The notes under the pieces: generated by a model
Databases searched by the model: none
Seen by the model: only the letters and a program-made list of their open reading frames with translations
Told to the model about the DNA's origin: nothing
Translations under genes and position numbers: made by a program
Shown here: positions 1 to 5,905 of the stretch, piece after piece
Position numbering within the stretch: position 1 is the stretch's first letter
Layout: each line of letters begins with the position of its first letter
DNA from: UPXZ01 sp964498765
Lineage (GTDB): Bacteria > Bacteroidota > Bacteroidia > Bacteroidales > Paludibacteraceae
Direction of reading: 5' to 3'
Length of the DNA: 5,905 bases
Assembly (NCBI GenBank): GCA_964498765.1
Contig: CAZCIU010000105.1
Location: 1 to 5,905 of the forward strand

Positions 1-48
<48 letters not shown>

Positions 49-57
49 ATGTATTTT

Positions 58-129
58 GTGACTGCAAAGATACTGCTTTTTTTCAATTTACCAAAATTTA
101 ATTTGCAATTTTAAGCAAAGTGACTGCAA
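58..129. repeat. 10-bp direct repeat GTGACTGCAA, two copies (58-67 and 120-129)
   Basis: The ten bases GTGACTGCAA occur at 58-67 and again at 120-129, 62 bases apart. The first copy overlaps the edge of the -7 element of the tRNA promoter and its predicted start site. The second lies upstream of the -33 element. The identity stops abruptly after ten bases. It may be a relic of a local duplication, a binding site, or chance in a short AT-rich region. Confidence 0.4.
65..95 (-). promoter_or_regulatory. promoter of the initiator tRNA, Bacteroidota -33/-7 type
   Basis: On the minus strand there is TTTG (plus 92-95 as CAAA), then exactly 19 bases, then TATCTTTG (plus 65-72 as CAAAGATA). This matches the Bacteroidota housekeeping sigma consensus TTTG-N19-21-TAnnTTTG without a mismatch. 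Transcription should start about 5-7 bases past the -7 element, near position 58-60, leaving a 5' leader of roughly 10 bases before the mature tRNA end at 48. It is the best promoter match in the window, as expected for a highly expressed stable RNA. Confidence 0.8.
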
Positions 130-252
130 TTCCCCTTGAAATGGAGCAATAATAAGCCTCGTTTATACGTTAGAAATCGAAATTTATACAATAAAATTAA
201 AGTTTTGATATACTGATTATCATTTTTTTATGTCTTAATAAAAAAAATGTCG

Positions 253-260
253 TATATTTG
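253..260 (+). promoter_or_regulatory. -7 promoter element for secDF
   Basis: TATATTTG matches the Bacteroidota -7 consensus TAnnTTTG exactly and sits 54 bases before the secDF ATG. A -33 element is weak: TATG at 229-232, 20 bases upstream, differs by one base from TTTG. The predicted leader is about 48-50 bases, T/A-rich, with no clear structured element. No Shine-Dalgarno sequence precedes the ATG, which is usual for this phylum. Confidence 0.65.
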
Positions 261-314
261 CACCTCATTTTAAAAACTGTATTTTTTTAATCATTTAATT
301 ATAACAATTTTTCC

Positions 315-3300
315 ATGCAAAACAAAGGGCTTGTAAGAATTCTTGGGATTGCGCTTGCGCTTATTTGTTTGTTCTATTTGTCATTTAACTTAGTGACAAT
401 GAGATATGAAAACAAAGCGGAAGAAGTGGCGGCTTTAGCTAAAGCTAATTTTGAAAAAAGCAACGCACTGGCAAATCTATCAGCAAAAGAAAAAAGTTCT
501 CAATTGGATAGTATAGGCAACAGAGCTTATTATAACTTCTTAGATTCAGTTGGGAAACAAAAAGTTTATTTAGGTTATACTCTAAAAGAAGCACGTCAAA
601 AAGGTGTGAATTTGGGTCTTGACTTGAAAGGTGGTATGAACGTAACCTTGGAAATCTCCGTACCGGACATTATCCGCGCGTTATCTAATTACAATACTAC
701 ACCTAATTTCAATCAGGCAATCCAAATGGCTACCGAGCGTCAAAAAACAAGTAGCGGTACTCAGTATCTTGACTTGTTTGTTCAGGCTTACAAAGAGATT
801 GATCCTCAAGTGAAATTGGCTACTATCTTTAGTACATTTGACCTGAAAGAGCAAATCTCACTAAGTAGCACAAACGACCAGGTGTATGCTGTGTTGAAAT
901 CAGAAGTAGATGCTGCTATCAGCAACTCTTTCAACGTATTGCGTACTCGTATCGACCGCTTCGGTGTTATCCAGCCAAACATTCAAAAACTTGAAAACTC
1001 AGGTCGTATTTTGGTGGAACTTCCGGGTGTAGAAGAACCTGAACGTGTTCGTAAACTGCTTCAAGGATCTGCAAATCTTGAGTTCTGGCCAACTTATGAG
1101 CTAAGTGAAATTATTAATAATATTGTAGAAGCTAATACAATTATTGCAAAACTGAATGAATCAGGTGCAATAGCAGACTCTACTATTGTAGCTCAGGCAA
1201 CTCCGGCTGCTCAGCCAGAACTGGCTACAGATTCTGCATCAGTAACTTCAGCCATTGACAGTCTGAAAGCTGCATTAACTAACAAAACTCAATCTGCAGC
1301 AGATTCATTGCGTCAGGTAGAGCAAGACAGAAAAAACAATCCATTGTTTGCTGTACTTGCAGTGAATGCACAAGGTGGACAAGTAGCAAGAGGTCCGGTA
1401 ATCGGTATGGCAGAAAGTAAAGATACTGCACTTATCAACCATTACTTTGCGCTGAAACAAGTAAAAGACATTCTTCCACGTGACTTAGGACTACGCTGGA
1501 GTGTGAATGCTGTGGATCAAGACGACAGATATTATGAACTGATTGCTATTAAGAGTACCAGTCGTGATGGTCGCGCGCCACTTACAGGTAGCGTAATTAC
1601 CGATGCAAGAGATCAGTTTGGTCAAAATTCTTCATTTGCTGAAGTTGGTATGACCATGAATGCTGAAGGTGCAAAAACCTGGGCAAGATTAACGAAAGAA
1701 AATATTGGAAAATCAATTGCAATTGCACTTGATGGTTATATTTATTCTTATCCTACCGTTCAAAACGAAATTACCGGCGGACAATCTCAAATTACCGGTC
1801 GTTTTACTCCTGAACAAGCAAAAGACTTGGCAAACGTGCTTAAATCCGGTAAAATGCCGGCTCCGGCTCGTATTGTTCAAGAAGACGTTGTTGGTCCATC
1901 TCTTGGAGAAGAAGCTATCAATAGCGGTATGTGGTCATTCTTGATTGCGTTCTTGCTGGTAATGCTTTATATGATTTTCTATTACGGACTAATCCCCGGA
2001 ATTATTGCTGACATCGCATTGTTTGTCAACGTATTCTTCCTGATGGGTATTCTCGCTTCGTTTGGAGCCGTACTTACATTGCCTGGAATTGCCGGTATTG
2101 TGCTCACGCTCGGTATGGCTGTGGACGGTAACGTACTTATATACGAGCGGGTTCGTGAGGAAATTGAAGCCGGTAAGAATATGAAAAAAGCCGTTCATGA
2201 CGGATTTAACCATGCTATTTCGGCCATTGTGGATGCCAACGTGACTTCCTTGATTACGGGTATTGTACTCTTTATCTTTGGTCAAGGTCCTATCCAAGGT
2301 TTTGCTACCACATTGATTATCGGTATCGTTACTTCATTCATCACTTCTGTGTTCTTGACACGTATGATGCTTGAAACGTATGCAAATCGTGAAAATGCAA
2401 AACAACTTCCATTTACAACAAATGCGACTAAAACTTGGTTCCAAAACTTGTCAATCGACTTTATTGGAAAACGTAAAGTTGCTTATATGATTTCTATTGG
2501 CTTGATCGTAGTTAGCTTACTTGGTGTTGGTCTGAAAGGATTGAGCTACGGTATCGACTTTAGCGGTGGACGTAACTATATTGTACAATTTGACAAAGAA
2601 GTAAATACGGAAGAAATCAGACAGATTTTGGAAGATAATTTTGAAGAAGCAGCTGCTCAGGTTATCAGTATTGGTACTAATAATGATAAAGTGAGAATTT
2701 CAACAAAATATAGAATTGAAGATACATCTGCCGATGCAGACAACCAAGTTACAGCTAAGCTGTTTGAAGGTCTGAAACCGGTACTGGGACCAAATGTGGA
2801 TTTGAACCAATTTACCACTGTAAACCTAGTGAACTCACAGAAAGTAGGACCAACTATCGCAGATGACATCAAAACATCTTCTGTTTGGGCTGTAGTAATT
2901 GCTTTGCTTTTGGTATCTCTGTATATCTTTATCCGATTTAGCGACTTCGGTTTCTCTATGGGTGCACTTGCATCTCTTGGTCACGACGTGTTGTTAATCA
3001 TTGGAGTATTTGCATTGTTGTGGGGGATTCTTCCATTCTCTATGGAGGTCGACCAATCGTTTATCGCTGCTTTGCTGACTTACGTAGGGTTCTCGGTGAA
3101 TGACACGGTGGTAATCTTTGACCGTATCCGTGAGAATAAACGTTTGTTCCCGAAACGCGATGAAAAAGAAATTATCAACGAAGCTCTTAACGACACATTA
3201 AGCCGTACGTTTAGTACATCTGCCAGTGTGTTGGTAGTATTGTTTGCTATCTTCTTCTTCGGAGGTGACACTATTCGTGGATTTATCTTCGCTATGTTGG

Positions 3301-3422
3301 TAGGTACAATTTTAGGGGTTTACTCTACACTATTTGTTGCCGTGCCGGTAGCTTACGATATCATAACTAGAGAAAGAAAAAGTAAAGAGAAAAAACTTGA
3401 ATTAGCAACGGCTAAAAAGTAA
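315..3422 (+). CDS. secDF: SecDF fusion, protein translocase subunit
   Basis: This is an inner-membrane accessory of SecYEG that uses the proton gradient to help pull exported proteins out on the periplasmic side. The 1035-residue product joins SecD and SecF, as is usual in Bacteroidota. SecD half: TM1 (about 6-27), the GLDLKGG motif (101-107), a large periplasmic P1 region (to about 520) and five TMs (about 537-685) with GMAVDGNVLIYER at 600-612. SecF half: a TM (720-740), GIDFSGG (746-752), a P4 domain, the VGP motif (844-846) and five TMs with GHD (889-891) and SVNDTVVIFDR at 927-937. Asp604, Asp930 and Arg964 align by motif with the proton-pathway residues Asp340, Asp637 and Arg671 described for Thermus SecDF. 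An Ala/Ser/Thr/Gln-rich insert fills about residues 278-345. The ATG at 315 gives a short cytoplasmic tail followed directly by TM1, and it fits the upstream promoter. The frame is intact and a terminator lies 38 bases downstream, so the gene looks monocistronic. Confidence 0.97.
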   Translation: MQNKGLVRILGIALALICLFYLSFNLVTMRYENKAEEVAALAKANFEKSNALANLSAKEKSSQLDSIGNRAYYNFLDSVGKQKVYLGYTLKEARQKGVNLGLDLKGGMNVTLEISVPDIIRALSNYNTTPNFNQAIQMATERQKTSSGTQYLDLFVQAYKEIDPQVKLATIFSTFDLKEQISLSSTNDQVYAVLKSEVDAAISNSFNVLRTRIDRFGVIQPNIQKLENSGRILVELPGVEEPERVRKLLQGSANLEFWPTYELSEIINNIVEANTIIAKLNESGAIADSTIVAQATPAAQPELATDSASVTSAIDSLKAALTNKTQSAADSLRQVEQDRKNNPLFAVLAVNAQGGQVARGPVIGMAESKDTALINHYFALKQVKDILPRDLGLRWSVNAVDQDDRYYELIAIKSTSRDGRAPLTGSVITDARDQFGQNSSFAEVGMTMNAEGAKTWARLTKENIGKSIAIALDGYIYSYPTVQNEITGGQSQITGRFTPEQAKDLANVLKSGKMPAPARIVQEDVVGPSLGEEAINSGMWSFLIAFLLVMLYMIFYYGLIPGIIADIALFVNVFFLMGILASFGAVLTLPGIAGIVLTLGMAVDGNVLIYERVREEIEAGKNMKKAVHDGFNHAISAIVDANVTSLITGIVLFIFGQGPIQGFATTLIIGIVTSFITSVFLTRMMLETYANRENAKQLPFTTNATKTWFQNLSIDFIGKRKVAYMISIGLIVVSLLGVGLKGLSYGIDFSGGRNYIVQFDKEVNTEEIRQILEDNFEEAAAQVISIGTNNDKVRISTKYRIEDTSADADNQVTAKLFEGLKPVLGPNVDLNQFTTVNLVNSQKVGPTIADDIKTSSVWAVVIALLLVSLYIFIRFSDFGFSMGALASLGHDVLLIIGVFALLWGILPFSMEVDQSFIAALLTYVGFSVNDTVVIFDRIRENKRLFPKRDEKEIINEALNDTLSRTFSTSASVLVVLFAIFFFGGDTIRGFIFAMLVGTILGVYSTLFVAVPVAYDIITRERKSKEKKLELATAKK

Positions 3423-3460
3423 TTTCGATAGAAAGTAATTCGTATTTTTTATAAAGCTGA

Positions 3461-3496
3461 AAAACCTTGCAATGTCAATCATTGCAAGGTTTTTTT
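3461..3496 (+). terminator. intrinsic terminator of secDF
   Basis: A perfect 14-bp stem (left arm 3461-3474, right arm 3480-3493, core CCTTGCAATG) closes a 5-base TCAAT loop. It is followed by a T run (3490-3496) and, after one A, seven more T. It starts 38 bases after the secDF stop codon, so read-through into mscL should be low. Confidence 0.92.
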
Positions 3497-3638
3497 ATTT
3501 TTTTCGGCTGTTTTTTAGTTGCAAAGGACTAGTAATTTTATATTTTATTTTGTCATAAAACAGTCATTTTTCGTGTTAATCATTTATATTTCAAAGGTTA
3601 TAGATTGAAAATATATAAGTTATTGCCCGAAATATTTG

Positions 3639-3646
3639 TATATTTG
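3639..3646 (+). promoter_or_regulatory. -7 promoter element for mscL
   Basis: TATATTTG matches TAnnTTTG exactly, 50 bases before the mscL ATG and well downstream of the secDF terminator. No TTTG-like -33 element is present at the usual 19-21 base spacing, so the call rests on the -7 element and its position. The rest of the gap between secDF and mscL (3505-3638) is AT-rich, and I see nothing else in it. Confidence 0.55.
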
Positions 3647-3696
3647 TGTTAAAGTTATAATTTTGTGTTTGATTATAAACTAAAACAACAATTATT

Positions 3697-4131
3697 ATGG
3701 GATTTGTAAAAGAATTTAAAGAATTTGCTGTTAAAGGTAACGCAATTGATTTGGCAGTCGGTGTAATCATCGGTGGTGCTTTTGGTAAAATAGTAACTAG
3801 TATTATCGACGACTTAATCATGCCATTGGTAGGTGCTGCTATCGGTAAACCAGATTTCAGTAGCTTATATGTAGTTTTGAAAGGTGTAGTGCCTGCCGGT
3901 ACTCCGCTGGAAGAAGCTCGTAAAATCGCTGATGTATCTATCTTTGCTTGGGGTAACTTTGTTACAGTTGCTATCAACTTCTTACTTTTGGCTTTGATTA
4001 TTTTTTGGATGGTAAAAGGAATTAACAAACTGAAAAAAGCTGAAGAAGCTGCTCCTGAAGCTCCGGCAGAACCAACAAAAGAAGAAACACTTCTTGGTGA
4101 AATTCGCGACCTGCTAAAAGAAAAGAAATAA
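3697..4131 (+). CDS. mscL: large-conductance mechanosensitive channel MscL
   Basis: MscL is an inner-membrane homopentamer that opens a wide, non-selective pore when membrane tension rises, releasing solutes on sudden osmotic downshock. The 144-residue product has the full family architecture: an amphipathic N-terminal helix (KEFKEFAVKGN, 5-15), pore-lining TM1 (about 16-43) beginning IDLAVGVIIGGAFGK (17-31) with the hydrophobic constriction region around Leu19-Val23 and Gly22, a periplasmic loop (about 50-82), TM2 (about 84-107), an Ala/Pro/Glu linker (115-127) and a C-terminal cytoplasmic helix ending LLGEIRDLLKEKK. It is slightly longer than the 136-residue E. coli protein, mainly in the periplasmic loop. 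The ATG at 3697 puts the N-terminal helix exactly where the family has it. The gene has its own promoter element and terminator, so it is probably transcribed alone. Confidence 0.97.
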   Translation: MGFVKEFKEFAVKGNAIDLAVGVIIGGAFGKIVTSIIDDLIMPLVGAAIGKPDFSSLYVVLKGVVPAGTPLEEARKIADVSIFAWGNFVTVAINFLLLALIIFWMVKGINKLKKAEEAAPEAPAEPTKEETLLGEIRDLLKEKK

Positions 4132-4153
4132 TTTGTAAATAAATTTTTCTCTG

Positions 4154-4189
4154 AAAATCGCTTTGTAAATGCTACAAAGCGATTTTTTT
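4154..4189 (+). terminator. intrinsic terminator of mscL
   Basis: A perfect 14-bp stem (4154-4167 with 4173-4186, core TCGCTTTGTA) closes a 5-base AATGC loop and runs into seven T (4183-4189). It begins 22 bases after the mscL stop codon. Confidence 0.92.
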
Positions 4190-4222
4190 ATTTACAATAA
4201 TCAGCTTAGAATCTGCTGGCAT

Positions 4223-4230
4223 TATTTTTG
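4223..4230 (+). promoter_or_regulatory. -7 promoter element for the lipoprotein gene
   Basis: TATTTTTG fits TAnnTTTG and lies 54 bases before the ATG at 4285, just past the mscL terminator. I find no good -33 element. T-rich matches arise easily by chance in this AT-rich DNA, so the call leans on position between a terminator and a start codon. Confidence 0.45.
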
Positions 4231-4284
4231 ACACGTTGATAAATGTGTTGATTTAACGTATAACTAATTTAATATGAGCTGAAT

Positions 4285-4824
4285 ATGAAGACAAAAATTT
4301 TAATTTTATCGCTGATATTTGCTGTGGGATTGATGGGCTGTAAAGAAGTGAAAAAACTTACACAGTTTGATCTGCCTTTATCACAAACGTTCACTTTGCC
4401 ACAAGCACCAATCGTTCTTAATGATTTCCAACTGCCAATTCCACCAATTACAACAGACTATCAGCAAACATTCGAAAAGTACAATATAAAAAACGATTTA
4501 GTTGAGGAGGTTTCTCTAAAAAGTTTGAAGTTCAATCTTGACGCTCCGGAAGAAGCTGATTTTAGTTTTTTATCTTCGCTGGAAGTATTTATTGCCGCTG
4601 AAGGTCTTCCTGAAAAACTTATCGCTTCCAAAACCAATATCACGGATAATGTAGGGAGAACACTAACTTTGGACGTGAATTCAAACCTGGATCTGAAAGA
4701 GTATATTCTCAAAAATGAAATAACGCTGAAAGTGAAAGTTACAACCGATAAAACGACATCGCAGGATTACACCATAACTACAGATGCAATTTTCATGGTA
4801 GATGCCTTGATTTTGGGTTTGTAG
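4285..4824 (+). CDS. small predicted lipoprotein of unknown function
   Basis: I do not recognise a named family. The 179-residue product starts with a type II signal peptide: Lys2 and Lys4, a hydrophobic stretch (5-16) and the lipobox L16-M17-G18-C19. It should therefore be exported by Sec, lipidated on Cys19 and anchored by lipid. The residues after the cysteine are Lys-Glu-Val-Lys-Lys, a weak resemblance to the Lys plus acidic surface-export signals described in some Bacteroidota, so inner leaflet and cell surface both remain possible. Residues 26-60 are Pro-rich with repeated Leu-Pro pairs (FDLPL, FTLPQ, FQLPI). From about 72 the chain alternates polar and hydrophobic residues, suggesting a single beta-sandwich domain, with no catalytic motif visible. 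The last residues (170-179) are hydrophobic, as in a closing strand. The ATG at 4285 is the only start that gives an intact signal peptide. Promoter-like and terminator sequences flank it, so it is probably monocistronic. Confidence 0.85.
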   Translation: MKTKILILSLIFAVGLMGCKEVKKLTQFDLPLSQTFTLPQAPIVLNDFQLPIPPITTDYQQTFEKYNIKNDLVEEVSLKSLKFNLDAPEEADFSFLSSLEVFIAAEGLPEKLIASKTNITDNVGRTLTLDVNSNLDLKEYILKNEITLKVKVTTDKTTSQDYTITTDAIFMVDALILGL

Positions 4825-4843
4825 GAAACTATGATTAAATCGC

Positions 4844-4872
4844 AAGGCTTCGCATTCGCGAAGCCTTTTTTT
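4844..4872 (+). terminator. intrinsic terminator of the lipoprotein gene
   Basis: A perfect 10-bp GC-rich stem (AAGGCTTCGC at 4844-4853 with 4858-4867) closes a 4-base ATTC loop and leads into seven T (4866-4872). It starts 19 bases after the stop codon. Confidence 0.92.
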
Positions 4873-4899
4873 ATTCATTAATTTTTCTTACTTTTACTT

Positions 4900-4907
4900 T
4901 ATATTTC
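4900..4907 (+). promoter_or_regulatory. possible -7 element for the last gene
   Basis: TATATTTC differs from TAnnTTTG only in the last base. It lies after the preceding terminator and 94 bases before the ATG at 5002. No -33 element is evident, and the implied leader is longer than for the other genes here. No better match occurs in the 4873-5001 gap, which otherwise shows nothing recognisable. Confidence 0.25.
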
Positions 4908-5001
4908 AGATGACGGAAATGTGAACTAAAGTACGTTGCTATGTGTGTTTCAGTCAATTGATTATAGTGAATTCTTGAAATTAAACTAACTAAAAATAAT
5001 T

Positions 5002-5905
5002 ATGAAAAAAACTTTTCATCAGCCTTTTGCTTATTTGTTTCAGTGTCAGCCTTTTTTCTCAAATCAACGAATCCGATTCTACGGTTCAGGTCATAAGTTA
5101 TTGGGATAAAAATGAAAAACAAACTTACTTAGTCACTTCATCCTCAATGAAAATAAAGGATGAGATAGACACCACTGAGCATGAAATAGTCAGTTACAAA
5201 GTAGATATGGAAGTGATAGATTCTACCGAAAATTCTTATACAATCAAGTGGAGAACTTACGATATTAACACAGATTTTGTAGAAGAAGAAATGATGAAGG
5301 AAATCTATCAGTTTACGGGAAATGCTACTATTTTGTTCAAAACAAATGAGTTAGGTGAATTCGAAGAGATACTTAATGTAGATGAAATACGGCAAAGCAC
5401 GAAAAAAGGATTCGACTTTATTAGAAAAAAATTCAACGACATTGAGGGCATGGATGCGGTGATAGATAATCTGGAGAAGCAGTTTACGAGCGATGAAGTG
5501 ATTCAATCCAATTCTGCAGAGATGATAAATTTACTGCTTAGTTTTCATGGAGTGAAATACAAACTTGGTGAAGAATTAAATGTCGTAACTCAGCAGGCCA
5601 ATATGCTTGGTGGTGATCCTTTCGATTCGCACATGACGGTTTTGCTGGATGATATTGATGTGGAAAATGACCTTTTCATTATGCGCATGTGGCTGAATGT
5701 GGATGAAAAACAATTGACTGATGCTGTTATTCAGTATATGCGTTCAGTTGCGAAAAATCTGGGATTAGAAGACACTTATGATATTGATAATTTGCCTAAA
5801 GCAGTTAATCAAACACGCTTGTCATCACAGATACACGGTTCTACCGGATGGCCGATTTACTGCATACAAACGAAAGAAGTAGTAATGGCAAATATCTACA
5901 AGTTA
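5002..5905 (+). CDS. secreted protein of unknown function, apparent frameshift at the start, 3' end outside the window
   Basis: I do not recognise the family. The ATG at 5002 in its own frame meets TAA at 5105-5107 after 35 codons. The frame one base later is open from 5006 to the window end (300 codons). Its first codons encode a clean Sec signal peptide, KKLFISLL onward to SLFSQ, typical of Bacteroidota. Removing one A from the seven-A run at 5005-5011 joins the ATG to that frame as MKKLFIS, giving 301 residues to the edge, with predicted cleavage after Ser19. No ATG, GTG or upstream extension can start the long frame before the signal peptide, because TGA at 5003-5005 is in frame. The first in-frame ATG, at 5147, would discard the signal. 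The mature part is acidic, beta-rich at first (about 25-110), then more helical (about 115-165). No enzyme motif is visible. It is probably periplasmic or surface-exposed. Either the base call is wrong, or the gene is switched or broken at this run. Confidence 0.72.

Noticed and set aside
600..612. Gly605 in the SecD motif GMAVDGNVLIYER, where Ala is more familiar
   Set aside because: It is a conservative change next to the intact Asp604. I cannot say it is unusual within this phylum.
1705..3271. Further open frames of 63-102 codons on either strand within secDF
   Set aside because: All lie inside the intact secDF coding region in other frames, and none resembles a protein domain.
3502..3638. 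AT-rich gap between secDF and mscL searched for a small RNA or riboswitch
   Set aside because: No stable hairpin or known motif is visible apart from the secDF terminator and the mscL -7 element.
3591..4028. A 145-codon open frame on the minus strand overlapping mscL
   Set aside because: It is antisense to a certain mscL gene, its sequence is low-complexity and Lys/Thr/Pro-rich, and no family is recognisable. It is a shadow of mscL codon bias.
4274..4282. Two-codon upstream frame ATG AGC TGA ending two bases before the lipoprotein ATG
   Set aside because: It could affect initiation, but so short a frame arises easily by chance and nothing else supports a regulatory role.
4461..4878. Minus-strand open frames of 65 and 83 codons opposite the lipoprotein gene
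   Set aside because: They are antisense to a gene with a clear lipoprotein signal, and one runs through the terminator hairpin. There is no independent support.
5147..5905. Starting the last gene at the in-frame ATG at 5147
   Set aside because: This would remove a convincing signal peptide that is encoded in the same frame just upstream, and the ATG at 5002 is only one base out of frame.

Overview
The window looks like an ordinary stretch of chromosome from a member of the Bacteroidota (Bacteroidetes). The DNA is AT-rich. Starts are preceded by A/T-rich DNA without a Shine-Dalgarno run. The upstream regions carry the phylum's TAnnTTTG -7 promoter element, and SecD and SecF are fused into one protein of about 1000 residues. 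I cannot name a genus from sequence alone.

Layout, left to right. The left edge (1-48, minus strand) is the 5' two thirds of an initiator tRNA-Met, with a textbook TTTG-N19-TAnnTTTG promoter behind it. A 266-bp divergent intergenic region then leads to secDF (315-3422, plus), the Sec translocon accessory motor, which ends in a strong hairpin terminator. Next comes mscL (3697-4131, plus), the large-conductance mechanosensitive channel, again with its own terminator. A small predicted lipoprotein of unknown function follows (4285-4824, plus), with a third terminator. The right end holds the first ~900 bases of a gene for a secreted protein of unknown function (5002 to beyond the window edge). 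Its obvious ATG is out of frame with the rest by one base, at a run of seven A.

Each plus-strand gene appears to be its own transcription unit: each has a promoter-like element upstream, and the first three have a perfect hairpin plus T-run immediately downstream. The genes are not an obvious pathway. SecDF would assist export of Sec substrates in general, and the lipoprotein and the last gene product both carry Sec-type signal peptides, but that link is generic. MscL is an independent osmotic safety valve.

I see no mobile element, CRISPR array, toxin-antitoxin pair or defence system, and nothing that supports a novel system. The most informative oddity is the apparent +1 frameshift in the A7 run at the start of the last gene. 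No stretch longer than 300 bases lacks a gene; the intergenic gaps are about 266, 274, 153 and 177 bases.
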